Origin: Chrysoperla carnea
Taxonomy: Eukaryota > Arthropoda > Insecta > Neuroptera > Chrysopidae
Direction: 5' to 3'
DNA: 64,000 bases
NCBI RefSeq assembly: GCF_905475395.1
Contig: NC_058337.1
Location: forward strand, 12,326,983 to 12,390,982
The position numbers and the translations under genes were made by a program. The notes beneath the pieces are model-generated. The model searched no databases. It worked only from the letters and a program-made list of their open reading frames with translations, and was not told where the DNA came from. Positions within the stretch are counted from its first letter, which is position 1; every line of letters begins with the position of its first letter. Shown piece after piece: positions 25,057 to 36,780 of the stretch.

Positions 25057-26595
25057 TATTTTTTAAAGAATAACCTTCGAATTTAAAATTTTCCAGTATC
25101 TCTTCATCATATATCAACTCAAAGCATCATAATCGAGGTAATGAAACCAAAAAAACCGTCTAACTGAGGAATTGTCTCCTCTTCAATTTTTATGGGAGCC
25201 GGTGGAAAATGTTGGCCTGAGTGTACGCAAAAATTTCATATACGTGAGTGCTTGTGCTTTTTCTATTTACGCCCATGCGGCGGGGCAAAAGTTCCCTACT
25301 CCCGGCCTTTTTTCTAATTTAAAATACTAATCTGATGGAAAATTTGATACTGTACCAATATATAAAATATACCGAAATTTTGCTTTGTTTATGAGATATT
25401 TGGAAAAAACCAAAAGGGGTGCTTTTTCACCTCTATCTTCAGTGCCCACCCTCTAATTTAATACCCCGGTTTTTTCTCTTTTAATAACCACCCATTGAAT
25501 GATTCCTACAATAAAAACCCGTGAACGTCTTAGTTCCTTTCAATATGACATAATCAATAGCCCAATGAGACGTACGCCCCTGGAACCAACAATTTTTGTT
25601 TGATGCATTTTTCTTGATAGCGCAAATTTTTCGAATTTTGAAGCATATGTTAAGTTTAAAAATCACAAAAAATATTCGCACCGTGCGTGAGTTTTATTGG
25701 AGGCGTTTCCATGGCAACAATACACTACTTTAATTATAGAATTGTATTTATGCATATATAATCATATATATTTATGACTTACATAGAAAATTTAATATTA
25801 TTGTCTCACAAATTTAAATAAATAATTATGATAATTTACATTTAAAAAATAATATTTATGCAATTTGATTTCTTATTTTCACAATTTTTAATGCATTCAG
25901 TTTAATAAATTACTGTTTTTCAATAATTTTAATTTGACATTTTCTATAACATTAACATGTAAAGAATTGTAAATTAGTCATAACAGCCTCCTTTATCGCC
26001 AAAATTTTTCACTGGAAGCGTTGGCATCGATTTTATTGTCCCTACCTGATAGATAGTTATGATGTGCCACTCTCATGATAGTTCCCCTACAAAATCAAAT
26101 TCATAAGAGTCATGTCACATGAGACATCTGAATATCCGATATAATTTATGAATTAATAATTGCGTATAACTAACTAATTTCAGTTTATGATCGGTGTATA
26201 AATACTTCATTTAATAATCTCCATATATTTTTTCTCATAGTCCCCCTATTCATGGTCAAGGTTTTTTACGGTACACTTAATAAAGTTACAAATTAAAATC
26301 CGTAAAAATTACGCAAACTTATTCGTCGAAATACTGTTAATTCAAAAATTGCATGCAAAAATCAGTTCCTTGGATATTCTCAAGTAAAGGAAACGTTTTC
26401 AAGTAAAAAAAATTGTTAAAAAATTTTTAGCAACTTAATTTTTTTTTTGCAACTTTTTAAATATTTGTGAAAAAAAATTGCCTATATTATAAATATTACA
26501 ATAATTTTATACATTACAGTCTGCATCAAATCCGGTAGTTCTGATTTTTCGTCTTCAGTGACGAGTATCTAGTCTCATATTGCTCAGCTCAGGCC

Positions 26596-26860
26596 CAAGA
26601 ATTATAGCAGTTTCGGATAAATATTTTTGTAATATTGGAATTCTAATGCGAAAAATACAAAAAAATGTTTTTATCGTTAAATAACTCGAAAAAAAAAAGT
26701 TACAAAAAAAAGTTTTGTAGATAAAATATTCTGAAAAAAATCTAAATTTTTTCTGTACCTTTATTATTTTTCGAGTTATTTAACGATAAAGAAATAAAAT
26801 TTTTGCATTTAAGTTGCAATATTTCAAAAAATATTTATCCGACACTGCTAGAACTTCTTG
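26596..26860. repeat. 265-bp foldback
   Basis: CAAGAATTATAGCAGTTTCGG at the left pairs with CGACACTGCTAGAACTTCTTG at the right. Inside, ATCGTTAAATAACTCGAAAA pairs with TTTTCGAGTTATTTAACGAT. Just upstream, 26510-26570 matches the end of the foldback at 54830-55479 (GTCTGCATCAAATCCGGTAG). No ORF. Confidence 0.75.
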
Positions 26861-27479
26861 AGACTGTTGCCAGTACCTACATAAATTTAATTGGAAAGCG
26901 GCAAGGTTAATTTTTTAGTTCCCGTGGTAAATTCATCAGTTTTTATACTGGCTAAAACCTAAAAAGAAAGGTCCGACAAACTTTCAGCAAATGACTTGAA
27001 ATTTGTTTCATTTTCATGGTTTTTTCAAAAACGTCTAATTTTTCTAAATTAATTTCGATTTTTGCCCTAATTTTCTAGATCAGTTTTTTGTATTTTACAA
27101 ATACGAATTTTTACTACCAAGTAGTCATCATCAGTATGAATACTCAAAAATCGAAATTTATTTCGAAATATCCTAGAGTTATTATTTATTATCTTTGATA
27201 ATATTTCTATCAAATTTTTCTATCATTTGACGTTAAATATCATCATTGACTGTTTTTGGATTCCGAGTTATAAATCTTACGGATCTCCACTAATACTGTT
27301 GTTTATGAGCTGAGTTTCACAAAAAATGCACGGGCTACATAGTTATACGACTTTATGTAATCCGTGCATTTTTTGTGACACAGAGGTGCATAGCAAAACA
27401 GGTAGGTGAATGAACGTCCTTAAGGCCTTGAGCAACTTGAGTCGCAGCTTGGTGAAGTGATTTGACTAAGTTTTATGTA

Positions 27480-27865
27480 GATGTAGGTTACTAACTTACA
27501 GAAAATTTGAAATAAACAAGCATCGATAGCGCAGTGGGTTAAGCGGTATACTTAGGACAATAAAATCAATAGTAATCCATATGTCTCTGGTTCAAATCCA
27601 ACCGAAAAAGTTTAATTTATTTTTTTAAATAAACCAAATAAACCTGCTCATTTGGTTGTGACAATCACATCAGTAGTTTATTATAATATTTATAAGTGGT
27701 AGAACCAATAAAAAAAACAATATTTGAAATTTGTTAGACAGTATATTACTTTCATACAAACAACTCATGCGTTTGTGTCAACTTCACCAATCAACCCCGT
27801 ACGATAGTTATATCACATTCATGGCACCATTCGCCACTTTTAATATCGCGATGAGGTTTTGTACA
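27480..27865 (+). mobile_element. Partial CACTG-family element with tRNA-like region
   Basis: A tRNA-like block has a box A-like TAGCGCAGTGG at 27527-27537 and a box B GGTTCAAATCC at 27589-27599, about 52 bp apart. It is followed by a body shared with 50030-50345 (and, reversed, with 41895-42747 and 44700-45536): GTGACAATCACATCAGTA, GGTAGAACCAATAAAA and GTTAGACAGTATATTACTTTC. The left part seen in other copies is missing here. This copy keeps the best promoter boxes of the four. Confidence 0.7.
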
Positions 27866-28406
27866 ATCAAGTAATCAAGAGAATAAGCAATTTGCCAAAA
27901 TAAAATATAATGTACTAGTTTTAATTTTTCAAATCAGCAAGAAAAAATAACTAAATTTTAAAATTTGTTATTGAAAAATAATAATAAACGCTTTCAACAA
28001 CATTTAAAAAAAAATCATAAAATATACATAATTAATAAAAAAAAAGGTTTACACTGTGTCAATACAATTCAAAGACATCAACAACAAAAAAACTATACAC
28101 ACAAACACAATTTATTTAAATTTTTGTACATAAATCATTTAAAGCATGCGCACGCGTTCAGTATTATAAAAATTTATTAACACATACACCACAGTACTAC
28201 TAAAATGATTATTAAACAAACTCAACCATCTCCAAGTACTTATAATACTTTAAAGTGTTTTTTTTTTGTATGCATAGTTGATTGTGATTAAAGTGATCAC
28301 AGATTAAAAAAAAAAGCCCCCACTTTTCAGTTAAATCAACATACATAGAAAAAATGTATTGTTTATAATTTTTTTAATTTTAATTTTAAGGATGTATGAG
28401 CATGAC

Positions 28407-28646
28407 CAAAGAGCATAGGATAGAGGAGAAGCAGCCCATATGAGCTAATGTAAAATCGTAGTATACGAGTTTCAGCGCCTCTACCGAGTCAGGCTTTCAA
28501 ACTTAATAGTTAATAGTCACCCCCGCAAAGTAGTTAAACTTAATAGCCATACCCGCAAAGGCCTACAAACTTAATAGTTGATCGCCTCAGACTCCAGATG
28601 TCACTTATAATTATACTTCTGCTTCTTGTCTATCCTATAGTCTTTG
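28407..28646. mobile_element. hAT-like MITE (240 bp) with an 8-bp target duplication
   Basis: Begins CAAAGAGCATAGGATAGA and ends TCTATCCTATAGTCTTTG, an imperfect terminal inverted repeat. It is flanked by AGCATGAC at 28399-28406 and again at 28647-28654. An 8-bp duplication with CAAAG/CTTTG ends fits the hAT superfamily. No ORF, so it is non-autonomous. Confidence 0.8.
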
Positions 28647-28769
28647 AGCATGACAACAATGTTTGATTTACAGGGTCTATATTTTTTTTATAGGTAGACT
28701 TTTACTCAAAGAATATGTGGTTAAAATTTCAGCATTGGTAGCATTGGTATCTGCAAATTTTTAAGAAAA

Positions 28770-29262
28770 CAAGTGAAAACAAATAATTTTCTGAGTTAAT
28801 TGTTGCAATACCATGTAAAGACAGTGTTGATTACGCAATCGCGTAATTTGCGCTCTCTCAGGTAAACAATGATGTTTACGAAAAAATGTTTCATACAGAA
28901 TTTATTTTATTATAAGGAACATTATTAACAATTAAATTTTTGTTCTATCTATAAAGGTTTACAAGATGGGTCCTACGGACTTAAGAGCCAATTGGCCGAT
29001 TGTTGCTCATTTACGAACTCGACCTCACTCTTTATGGCCTTCCTGAGCACGCTATAAAAATTTTAGCTTGATATCTTTTTTCATTTTTGAGCTATCGTGT
29101 TGACAGACAGACAAGACAAACGAACAGACTACCTAAAATGGACTAATTAGATGATTTGAACATCTATACCAAAATTTTGTTCGTAGAGTCAATATTTTTA
29201 AGCCTTACAAACTTGGGACTAAACTTAGTATACCTTGATATATTTCATAGGTATAAAAATCA
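28770..29262 (+). repeat. REP-A inserted in MITE-1
   Basis: Starts ACAAGTGAAAACAAATAATT and ends ATAGGTATAAAAAT. The surrounding MITE-1 text reads TTTTTAAGAAA before and ATCATTGAAAATCG after. It is continuous (TTTTTAAGAAAAAAATCATT) in the intact copy at 35371-35992, read in reverse. This fixes the ends of REP-A to within the A-run. A duplication of a few A bases, or none, is possible. Confidence 0.8.
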
Positions 29263-29711
29263 TTGAAAATCGTTATAAAATACATTGGCTCTTATTTTCA
29301 CTTGAAACGAATGAAAACTAAAAAATAAACTTTTTAATAGAAAGTAAACATATAAGCAATGGCATAGAAATGAAAAAAAACCAAGTTGTTCCACCCATAT
29401 ATGGAGTGTACGAAAAGGGAAGATTTAGGGTGGAAATTATTCTTATCTTATTTTTAACTTTGATGATTAATTTTATTATAACTTCATGAATGTAGACGAA
29501 AAATAATAATAAAATTCTGAATAATTATACCAAATTTTCAATATTTTGAAATTTACGTTAGATATCGAAAAATTTTATTCTTACTTTTCATCTTATATCA
29601 TCAAGTTATAACATATTTCAAAATTAAAATTGAAAATATTAATACAAAATTTGTTTACCTGAAATTACTTGATCATAACGCTCATACATCCTTAAATTAA
29701 CACTTTGTAAA

Positions 29712-30285
29712 TACAGTAGAATCTCGATAAGTTAAACCTCGGTAACATAAAAACCTTAGTTACTTAAAAAAATACTACGTTCCCTTCCCATCAGAGCCCA
29801 AAACCTCTATAGCTTAAAATACGCAACCTCTATAACTTAAATAAATAATTTCTGTTAGGCCCTCAGTAACTAAAAGAAATGTTTCCACAACCTCTATAAC
29901 ATAAAATTGTGTGAATGAGTCATTTTGAAAGAGTGTCAAAACAACTGTACGATCATTTATAGAGCAGTGTAGCATCATAGAAGATAATGTATTTTCCTCT
30001 CTATTTGTCATTGAAAATCAAATCGATTTAGAAACAGTGAATTTTTTAAAACAAAAGAAAATCACAGATTTTTATAAGTAGACTAAACCTTTAGTTGTTG
30101 TTTTATTTTTATGTAATGTAAGTAATGTGAATAAATATGATTACATATGTATTTAATTTTCAGTATTTTATTGAACCCATCCTTCTGATGCATTCAATAA
30201 CATAGACCCTTGATAACTAAAAACCTCTATAACTTAAAATATTTTTTGTTTCCCTTGGACTTTAACTTATCGAGATTCTACTGTA
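29712..30285. mobile_element. pogo/Tigger-like MITE (574 bp, TA ends)
   Basis: Ends TACAGTAGAATCTCGATAAG and CTTATCGAGATTCTACTGTA, a perfect 20-bp inverted pair including TA. The inside has repeated phrases ACCTCTATAACTTAAA. The CAGTAGA..TCTCG type of end with TA target is typical of pogo-like Tc1/mariner elements. The small minus frame inside shows no transposase motif. Confidence 0.75.
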
Positions 30286-30564
30286 ATACAGTAGCAACAA
30301 CTAAATCCATTCTCTGATTTATCTGAATTATATAATTTGAAGGATAAATTCGTGTAATATATTGTGCACAGATGATTTTCTTTTTAAGGTTTTTTTTTTT
30401 TATACTAATTTTACTTATTTACTATTAATTTGTTGACGATACTTCACGCTCGATCAACTTTAGATTTTCTACACGTGATTTTATAATAAGAGACATGTAT
30501 AAGTAAGAGTGTCCCAAAAGTATAGAATTTTATAATTAAAGCAAATAAGAACTTTAGAATTCAG

Positions 30565-30673
30565 TACAGTAGAGTCTCGTGTTCAGATTCTCAATAAAAA
30601 TTAAGGGGTGTTCGGATTACTGGACGTTTCTGTTTTACTTATCAAGCATTTGGATTACTATACCTCTACTGTA
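30565..30673. mobile_element. Tiny pogo-like MITE (109 bp)
   Basis: Ends TACAGTAGAGTCTCG and ACCTCTACTGTA with TA on both sides. The inner GTTCGGATTACTGGACG phrase is of the type found in pogo-like MITEs. It lies 280 bp from the larger relative at 29712-30285. Confidence 0.65.
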
Positions 30674-30706
30674 TATAATATAGTAGGTGCAAGGCGGACT
30701 AACATA

Positions 30707-32966
30707 TACAGGGTGTTCTGTTATTGACTGCAGATCGTTGGCCTACAGAATAAGCTCATAAAGACGAAGGAAAAAGTCATTTACTAATTTTGGATCTGAG
30801 CCCCAATTTGCGAGATATGGCTATGGTACAAATCAAAAAATTTAACCATTCACAGTGTTTGAAAACCTGGTAGGCATACACTATCTTATTTGGAAGGGAC
30901 AGTTAAAAAATATCAAATTTAATTGGACAATAAAAATTTAATACATTAGCAATTGTTATCTTTATTTTTCGCATTTAATTATTTACTTGTCTCGCTTGTT
31001 TTTCGATTAGTATTTATTTGCCACTAAACCCGCCCACTTTTTATATTTTAACTATGATGGTATTGTGTTAATACTTAAGCTAAATAGGACGTCTTACAAT
31101 CCATTTAACATACATAAAAAAAAACTATTTTGTATATTCCAAGAAATAATAACAAACAAGTTGAAATTTGTTTGTTGATTCAATAACAAAAACAACTGAA
31201 TAGAGCAGGAGACGGTCGTTTCATCAATACGTATGTTTTGTATAAATTTATTATTAATCAAAATAGCTTATAAATTATTGACATTCTTCTGTAATAAATG
31301 CTCAATGTGACCTCCATTGGTTTCAAAAACCAACGTTGACCTTTAATATCTAGAAGAAAACTGCGTAGGATTGTCGAGCTGGAATTTACCAATTTTTCAT
31401 TTTCTAAAAATTATTAGTTCTCCTACAAACTCAAGAAAAGCTTTTTTCGGAAACTTTCAAAAATAAATGAAGTATGTTAACCGTGGTATCCAAATTTTAA
31501 GCTATTATCAAGCTACAAACGGTCAATGAAATGAGTGAATTATGAATTATTTGTACTTTAATCACAGCATAGATTACAATATTCACAGCAAATTACAACT
31601 AATACTAAATAATAATAAAAATAAACCCATCGATCACAATAATCAAAATCAGTAATCTTAATCCACTTTTTCATTTTTCATTTTCTAAAAATCGTAAGTT
31701 CTCCTACAAACTCAAGAAAAGTGTTTTTCGGAAATGTTGAAAATTAAAAGTATAATAAGTATGCTATGCGTGGTACCCAAATGAAATTTGGATTCTATTT
31801 TCAAGCTACAAACTACAATGAATTGTTTATACATTAATCACAGCACAGCTTACATTATTCACATTCTTCTGATATTCCTGGTTAATAATTACTATTACTG
31901 ATATTCCTAGATAATAATTCATTTCATTGGCCGCTTGTAGCCTGATAATAGCTTGAAATTCAGATACCACGCTTACCATACGTCATATATTTTTGAAAAA
32001 TTCCGAAAAACGCTTTCCTTGAATTTGAAGGAGAACTAATGATTTTTAAAACTGAAAAAGTGAAAAAAGATTACTGATTTTGAAAATGGTGATAAGATAG
32101 GCTTATTTTTATTATTATTTAGTATTAGTTGTAATTTCCTGCAATAAATGTAATCTGTGCTGTGATTAATGTACAAATATTTCATAATTCATTCATTTGC
32201 CATTGGCCGTTTGTGGCTTGAAAATATCTTGAAATTTGGATACCACGCTTAACATACTTCATTTACTTTTGAAAATTTCCATAAAACGCTCTTCTTGAAT
32301 TTGTGGGAAAACTAATTTGAGAAAATGCAAAATTTGGTAAATTCCTACATAATTTTTTTTTTTGGTATTGAAGGTCTACGTTCGTTATTGAAACCAATGG
32401 AATGATCTTTTGTTATAGAGAAATGTAAATAATCTATAAGCTATTTTGAATAATAATAAATTTACACAAAACATACGTATTGATGAAACGACCGTCTCCT
32501 GCTCTATTCAGTTGTTTTTATTATAAAATTATTTGAAAAGAATCAACATGTTATTTATTATTTAGTTTATTGCGTATGTAAAGTATGCAAAGACAGCCCA
32601 TTTTTTTATGTAATAAGACAATTCCAGCCTATAACTAAGTGAACTGTAGTGGCAAATAAATACTAATCGAAAAACAAGCGAGACAAGTAAATAATTAAAT
32701 GCGAAAAATAAAGATAACAATTGCTAATGTATTAAATTTTTTTTGTCCAATTAAATTTGATAGTTTTTAACTGTCCCTTCCAAATAAGATAGTGTATGCC
32801 TACCAGGTTTTCAAACACTGTGAATGGTTAAATTTTTTGATTTGTACCATAGCCATATCTCGCAAATTGGGGCTCAGATCCAAAATTAGTAAATGACTTT
32901 TTCCTTCGTCTTTATGAGCTTATTCTGTAGGCCAACGATCTGCAGTCAATAACAGAACACCCTGTA
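30707..32966. mobile_element. Giant foldback element (2,260 bp)
   Basis: Ends TACAGGGTGTTCTGTTATTG and CAATAACAGAACACCCTGTA, with TA target on both sides. The arms continue to pair for about 1.1 kb each, for example AAACCTGGTAGGCATACACT with AGTGTATGCCTACCAGGTTT, and GGAGACGGTCGTTTCATCAA with TTGATGAAACGACCGTCTCC. The centre is near 31850-31900. Each arm also holds a second, diverged copy of a roughly 300-bp sub-unit (31370-31560 and 31660-31830). No ORF. The CAGGGTG end and TA target suggest a Tc1/mariner-type non-autonomous element; this is an inference. Confidence 0.85.
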
Positions 32967-33014
32967 TATTTGGACTTATTTACAACAAGTCAATAATTTG
33001 TGTGTACTTAGTCC

Positions 33015-33371
33015 TTAAGGAAGTTCCCTCACCAGTAATAGAAAAAAATAAATTAGAAGAAAATGATCCAAATTTTTAGTATGTTGTAGTTAACGATACA
33101 TATTAATAAATCAAAAAAACATTTGGGTATCTTATCGATCAATTAAGAGAGTTTTTATTAATTAAAAATACACTAAATAACATACCATCCTCATATCATG
33201 CTATGTTATTTAGTGTATTTTTAATTAATTAATTACTCTCTTAATTGATCGATAAGATACCCAAATTTTTTTTGATTTAATAATATGTATCGTTAACTAC
33301 AACATACTAAAAATTTGGATCATTTTCTACTAATTTAATCTTTTCTATTACTGGTGAGGGAACTTCCTTAA
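33015..33371. mobile_element. Hairpin MITE (357 bp, TTAA ends)
   Basis: Starts TTAAGGAAGTTCCCTCACC and ends GGTGAGGGAACTTCCTTAA. The arms of about 165 bp are almost perfect inverted copies (ATCGATCAATTAAGAGAG against CTCTCTTAATTGATCGAT), with a loop of about 20 bp around CCATCCTCATATCATG. It shares the TTAAGGA start with MITE-1 but not the interior. Confidence 0.85.
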
Positions 33372-33547
33372 GTTTTCTAACAACTTTGAGCAAGGATGAT
33401 ATTAAGGAAACAAATTTTTTTTTAAATTAATGGACTTGAAAATTTTTAATTTCACTGCTTAATTCAAATTGATTAATATATGTTTTTGTCCTCGTGCATC
33501 TAGGATGCATCACACAAAGATCGATAATGATAAGTATAGAATTATTA

Positions 33548-33925
33548 TACGCCGATATATATGAAATATATATAAAGGTATACCAATTTTAGTCCAAGTG
33601 AGATGAACAAAATTTTTGTATAGGTGTTAATAAAATCAACTAATTAGTCTGTCTTTCCGCTCGTCCGTCAATACGATAAACTCAAAAACGAAAAGAAATA
33701 TCAAGAAATATTTAAAGCGTGCACAGGACGTAAAAAGTGAGTTTGAGGTCGTAAATGAGCAACATAGGTCAATTGGGCCTTGAGTCCCTAGAACCAATCT
33801 TGTAAACCGTTAGAGATAGAACAGAAATTTAAATGTAAAATATATATATATATATATTCCTTATAAAAAATAAATAACTTTTGTTTGAAACATTTTTTCG
33901 TAAACATCATTGTTTATCCGTGAGG
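33548..33925 (-). repeat. REP-A copy (reverse)
   Basis: Starts ATATATGAAATATATATAAAGG, followed by GTCCGTCAATACGATAA, GTAAATGAGCAACATAGGTC, CCGTTAGAGATAGAACAG and the TTTGAAACATTTTTTCGTAA block. The last left-end words (CAGTCAATTGTTTGTTGTCA) reappear at 34144-34170 after about 200 bp of other text. Confidence 0.75.
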
Positions 33926-34499
33926 GCGCAAATTAGTGCAAAACTTTCTTGTCCATTTTCTCCAAAACTATAAAAGATAGGAAGATGAAGTTTGTAGTTA
34001 GTTTCAACTAGTGAGATTGTCGAAAAATGAAAAAAAAATTCTAGAAAATACTTTGGAAAATTTTCGAAAACCAAAAAAATGGCAGCGGAAAGGTCGTTGA
34101 CACAGCCGGAACACTTTCTATACAAGGTATTTTATCAATTAATTCAGTCAATTGTTTGTTGTCACTTGCTTTAAGTTGTAAAATGATTGAATAAATTGAC
34201 TTTATGGAAACAAGTAAAAAAAAAATTTGAAAATTTCAACTTCATAAGGCGTCTATGATAGTCGATTAAAAGATTTCGGAATGAAGAAGAAAGTGTAGTA
34301 CCTAAAATAAAAATTTATTTTTATATATTTTTTAAAGCCATTTTTGAAAATAACACAATGGCAATTGTCTCTTTATTGAGAAAGCTGTAATAACGCCAAG
34401 CAATCCACACGGTAGTCTTAAGAAGACTTAAATCTTAAAAAAACAGCAGTGGCCTATGGATGATTGGATACATATTATGTAATTACTTATACAGGACGT

Positions 34500-35100
34500 C
34501 CAAAGTAACTGAAAATAAGCGATTTTATGAATTTATTCAAAGGCAAAAAAAAAAAAAACTAAAAAACAGCAAGGTTTTGGCATCTAGTTTAAGACCTTTC
34601 TAACGCGTAGTCTCAAAAGTGTTAGGGTGGCGTTAATTCTATGCTATGTATACGTAGAAAAACGATTTTTGGCCAATATCTCGGAGACCATCAACTTTAT
34701 GAATAATAGTTTCAAACAAAAAATTGTCGGAAATATTTGTCCCTAAAAAAATGTACAATCAAAAATTTTGATATCTTCAGCCATTTTTCCAAAAAACGGG
34801 AAAAACTGCCAAATATAAATTTTAATATGCTAATTAACAATATCTTGAAACTAATTGATTTTATAACAAACAAATTCAAACGAAAGTTGTTGGAAAATTT
34901 TTTTCCAACAAAAAATGTAGAGTGAACAATTTCGATATCTTTAGCTGTTTTCAAAACGATCAATTTCATATATATTTCTCGTTAACTATCCAATCATTAT
35001 CCTCGAATTAGTGTTAAAAGTCCTGAATTTTGTTACAGGGAACTTTATGGATCCCTGATTGCGAATATGACGATACAGATCCAGAACGCACCTGGGGGTT
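34500..35100 (+). repeat. Repeat related to the one in Dlish intron 3
   Basis: The text from 34715 to 35095 is the better preserved partner of 7868-8100. It begins with a sub-duplication (AAAAAATGTACAATCAAAAA and AAAAAATGTAGAGTGAACAA, about 170 bp apart). Frames on both strands are chance openings in AT-rich DNA. Confidence 0.6.
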
Positions 35101-35370
35101 GTTGGTAAGCGCTGGTATTATATATTATTCAAGTTATATATTATTCATTCTACAAAGAAGTATATAACTTCCAAGTACTGTTTCTCACCTCCGTGCAGAA
35201 AGTATCAACTTTCAAAAGCGGCAAAACGAAGTTGCCGCTTTCTGCCTCCGCCGAGGAGAAAAATACTATACACAACACGGGAGTAAGTAAAGAATGCCTC
35301 AGATCTTGAGCGAAAAGGAACATGAGATATGAGACATTCTCTACTTTTGATCCCTAGATGTGTGCACTAT

Positions 35371-35992
35371 TTAAGGATGTATGAGTGTGTATGATCAAGT
35401 AATTTCAGGTAAACAAATAAAAAAAATATTTTTTCAATTTGATAGTCAATTATGTTAAAACTTGACGATATAACGCAACAAGTAAGAGAACAATTTATCG
35501 ATATTATTCGTAATTTTCAAATTCAAAATTTTCTTTAACTATTCAGCTTTTAATATTTCGAAAAACAAGACATATATCGACAAATTTTATTCTTATTTTC
35601 GTATAAATTCATGAAGTTAATAATAAAATTAATCATCAATGTTGAAAATAAAATAAAAATAATTTTAACCCTAAATCTACCCTCCTCGTACATCCCTTAT
35701 ATGAATGGAGACACTTATGGATAGAGCTAATATGTTTACTTTTTATTAAAAATTTATTTTTTATTTGTTTTCATTCTTTCCAAGTGAAAATTATCAAAAA
35801 CTTTCAAAATATGTAGGTTTTTTTAAATTTCTCCATAAGAGCCAATGTATTTTATATCGATTTTCAATGATTTTTTTCTTAAAAATTTGCATGGATACCT
35901 AAGCTGAAATTTTAACCACACATTCTTTGAGCAAACGTCTACCTATACAAAAATTTTGAGCCTTTAAATGTGTCATGCGCATACATCCTTAA
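35371..35992. mobile_element. MITE-1 copy (622 bp, TTAA-flanked)
   Basis: Ends TTAAGGATGTATGAGTGTG and GCGCATACATCCTTAA. The interior matches 23126-23772 along its length and serves as an intact reference for the interrupted copy at 28386-29695. The right end (CATGCGCATAC) differs by one base from the consensus. Confidence 0.8.
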
Positions 35993-36589
35993 TACACCAC
36001 GTTTCTAAAATGGATCAAAAAGTAGAAAATAATTAAATTATTATAATAATTAAATTATTATGTAAAATTTAATCTGTTAGTATAATTTAATTATTTATAC
36101 TTTTAAGCCCATTTTAAAAACATGGTATATAAAAAGTATTTTTTATTTTAATTTTATATAATATACTTTTTTAATTATACATGTAATAAAGTATAATTAC
36201 AATTAATTTAAATTTGTTTAATTATTATCAATGCAAAAATTAACATACACAGGCTAACAATGTAATAATTGTCAACTAACAATTTAAATTAAGTAGGAAT
36301 GCATGTGTTGGGGGACATTACATAAGTTATTATTACTCTTAGCATTTGAAATTAATTCGGGACATGAGTTAATTGGCTTGATTAGCATAAGCCGATTAGG
36401 GGACCAACTTTAAATATTCAATCAAGTACGCTGTACCTGGTTCATTTCTTTTTAATATTCAGCGACAAAATTTTACCTAAATTTCAAACAGCTGTATTTC
36501 TGCGAAAAATCATCGAATTTGGAACTTCAATAACTCATTTGAAAACTTGGACTTTAGGTTTGGAATCTATTGCTCAATAATTTGTATCG

Positions 36590-36780
36590 CTCTTATTAAT
36601 ATTATCAAATTCTTTTCGTATCATATTGTCGTTAAAAAGCTTCGATCGACACCTCAGCGAAGTTGATATCATTTTTGGTTCGCACGATAGCGACGACGAA
36701 ACAAATGTCTACGTATCGTACGTACACACACACATACACACACAACACACACACGCACACACACACACACACATACTTCT
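36590..36780 (+). repeat. (CA)n microsatellite with conserved flank
   Basis: An interrupted (CA)n tract is at 36722-36773. The 120 bp before it (GCTTCGATCGACACCTCAGC, TTGATATCATTTTTGGTTC) matches the reverse complement of 43300-43425, where it again abuts (TG)n. The microsatellite is thus part of a dispersed element and not a random tract. Confidence 0.65.

Larger units (their letters stand above)
28386..29695. mobile_element. MITE-1 copy interrupted by two other elements
   Basis: Ends TTAAGGATGTATGAGCATGA and CGCTCATACATCCTTAA. A hAT-like MITE lies at 28407-28646 and REP-A at about 28770-29262. Removing both restores text that matches the uninterrupted copies at 23126-23772 and 35371-35992, so the insertion order is readable: MITE-1 first, the other two later. 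Confidence 0.85.

Noticed and set aside
22722..35992. Calling MITE-1 a piggyBac derivative
   Set aside because: TTAA is suggestive, but the ends begin GGATG and not CCY, and no transposase is seen; left unassigned.
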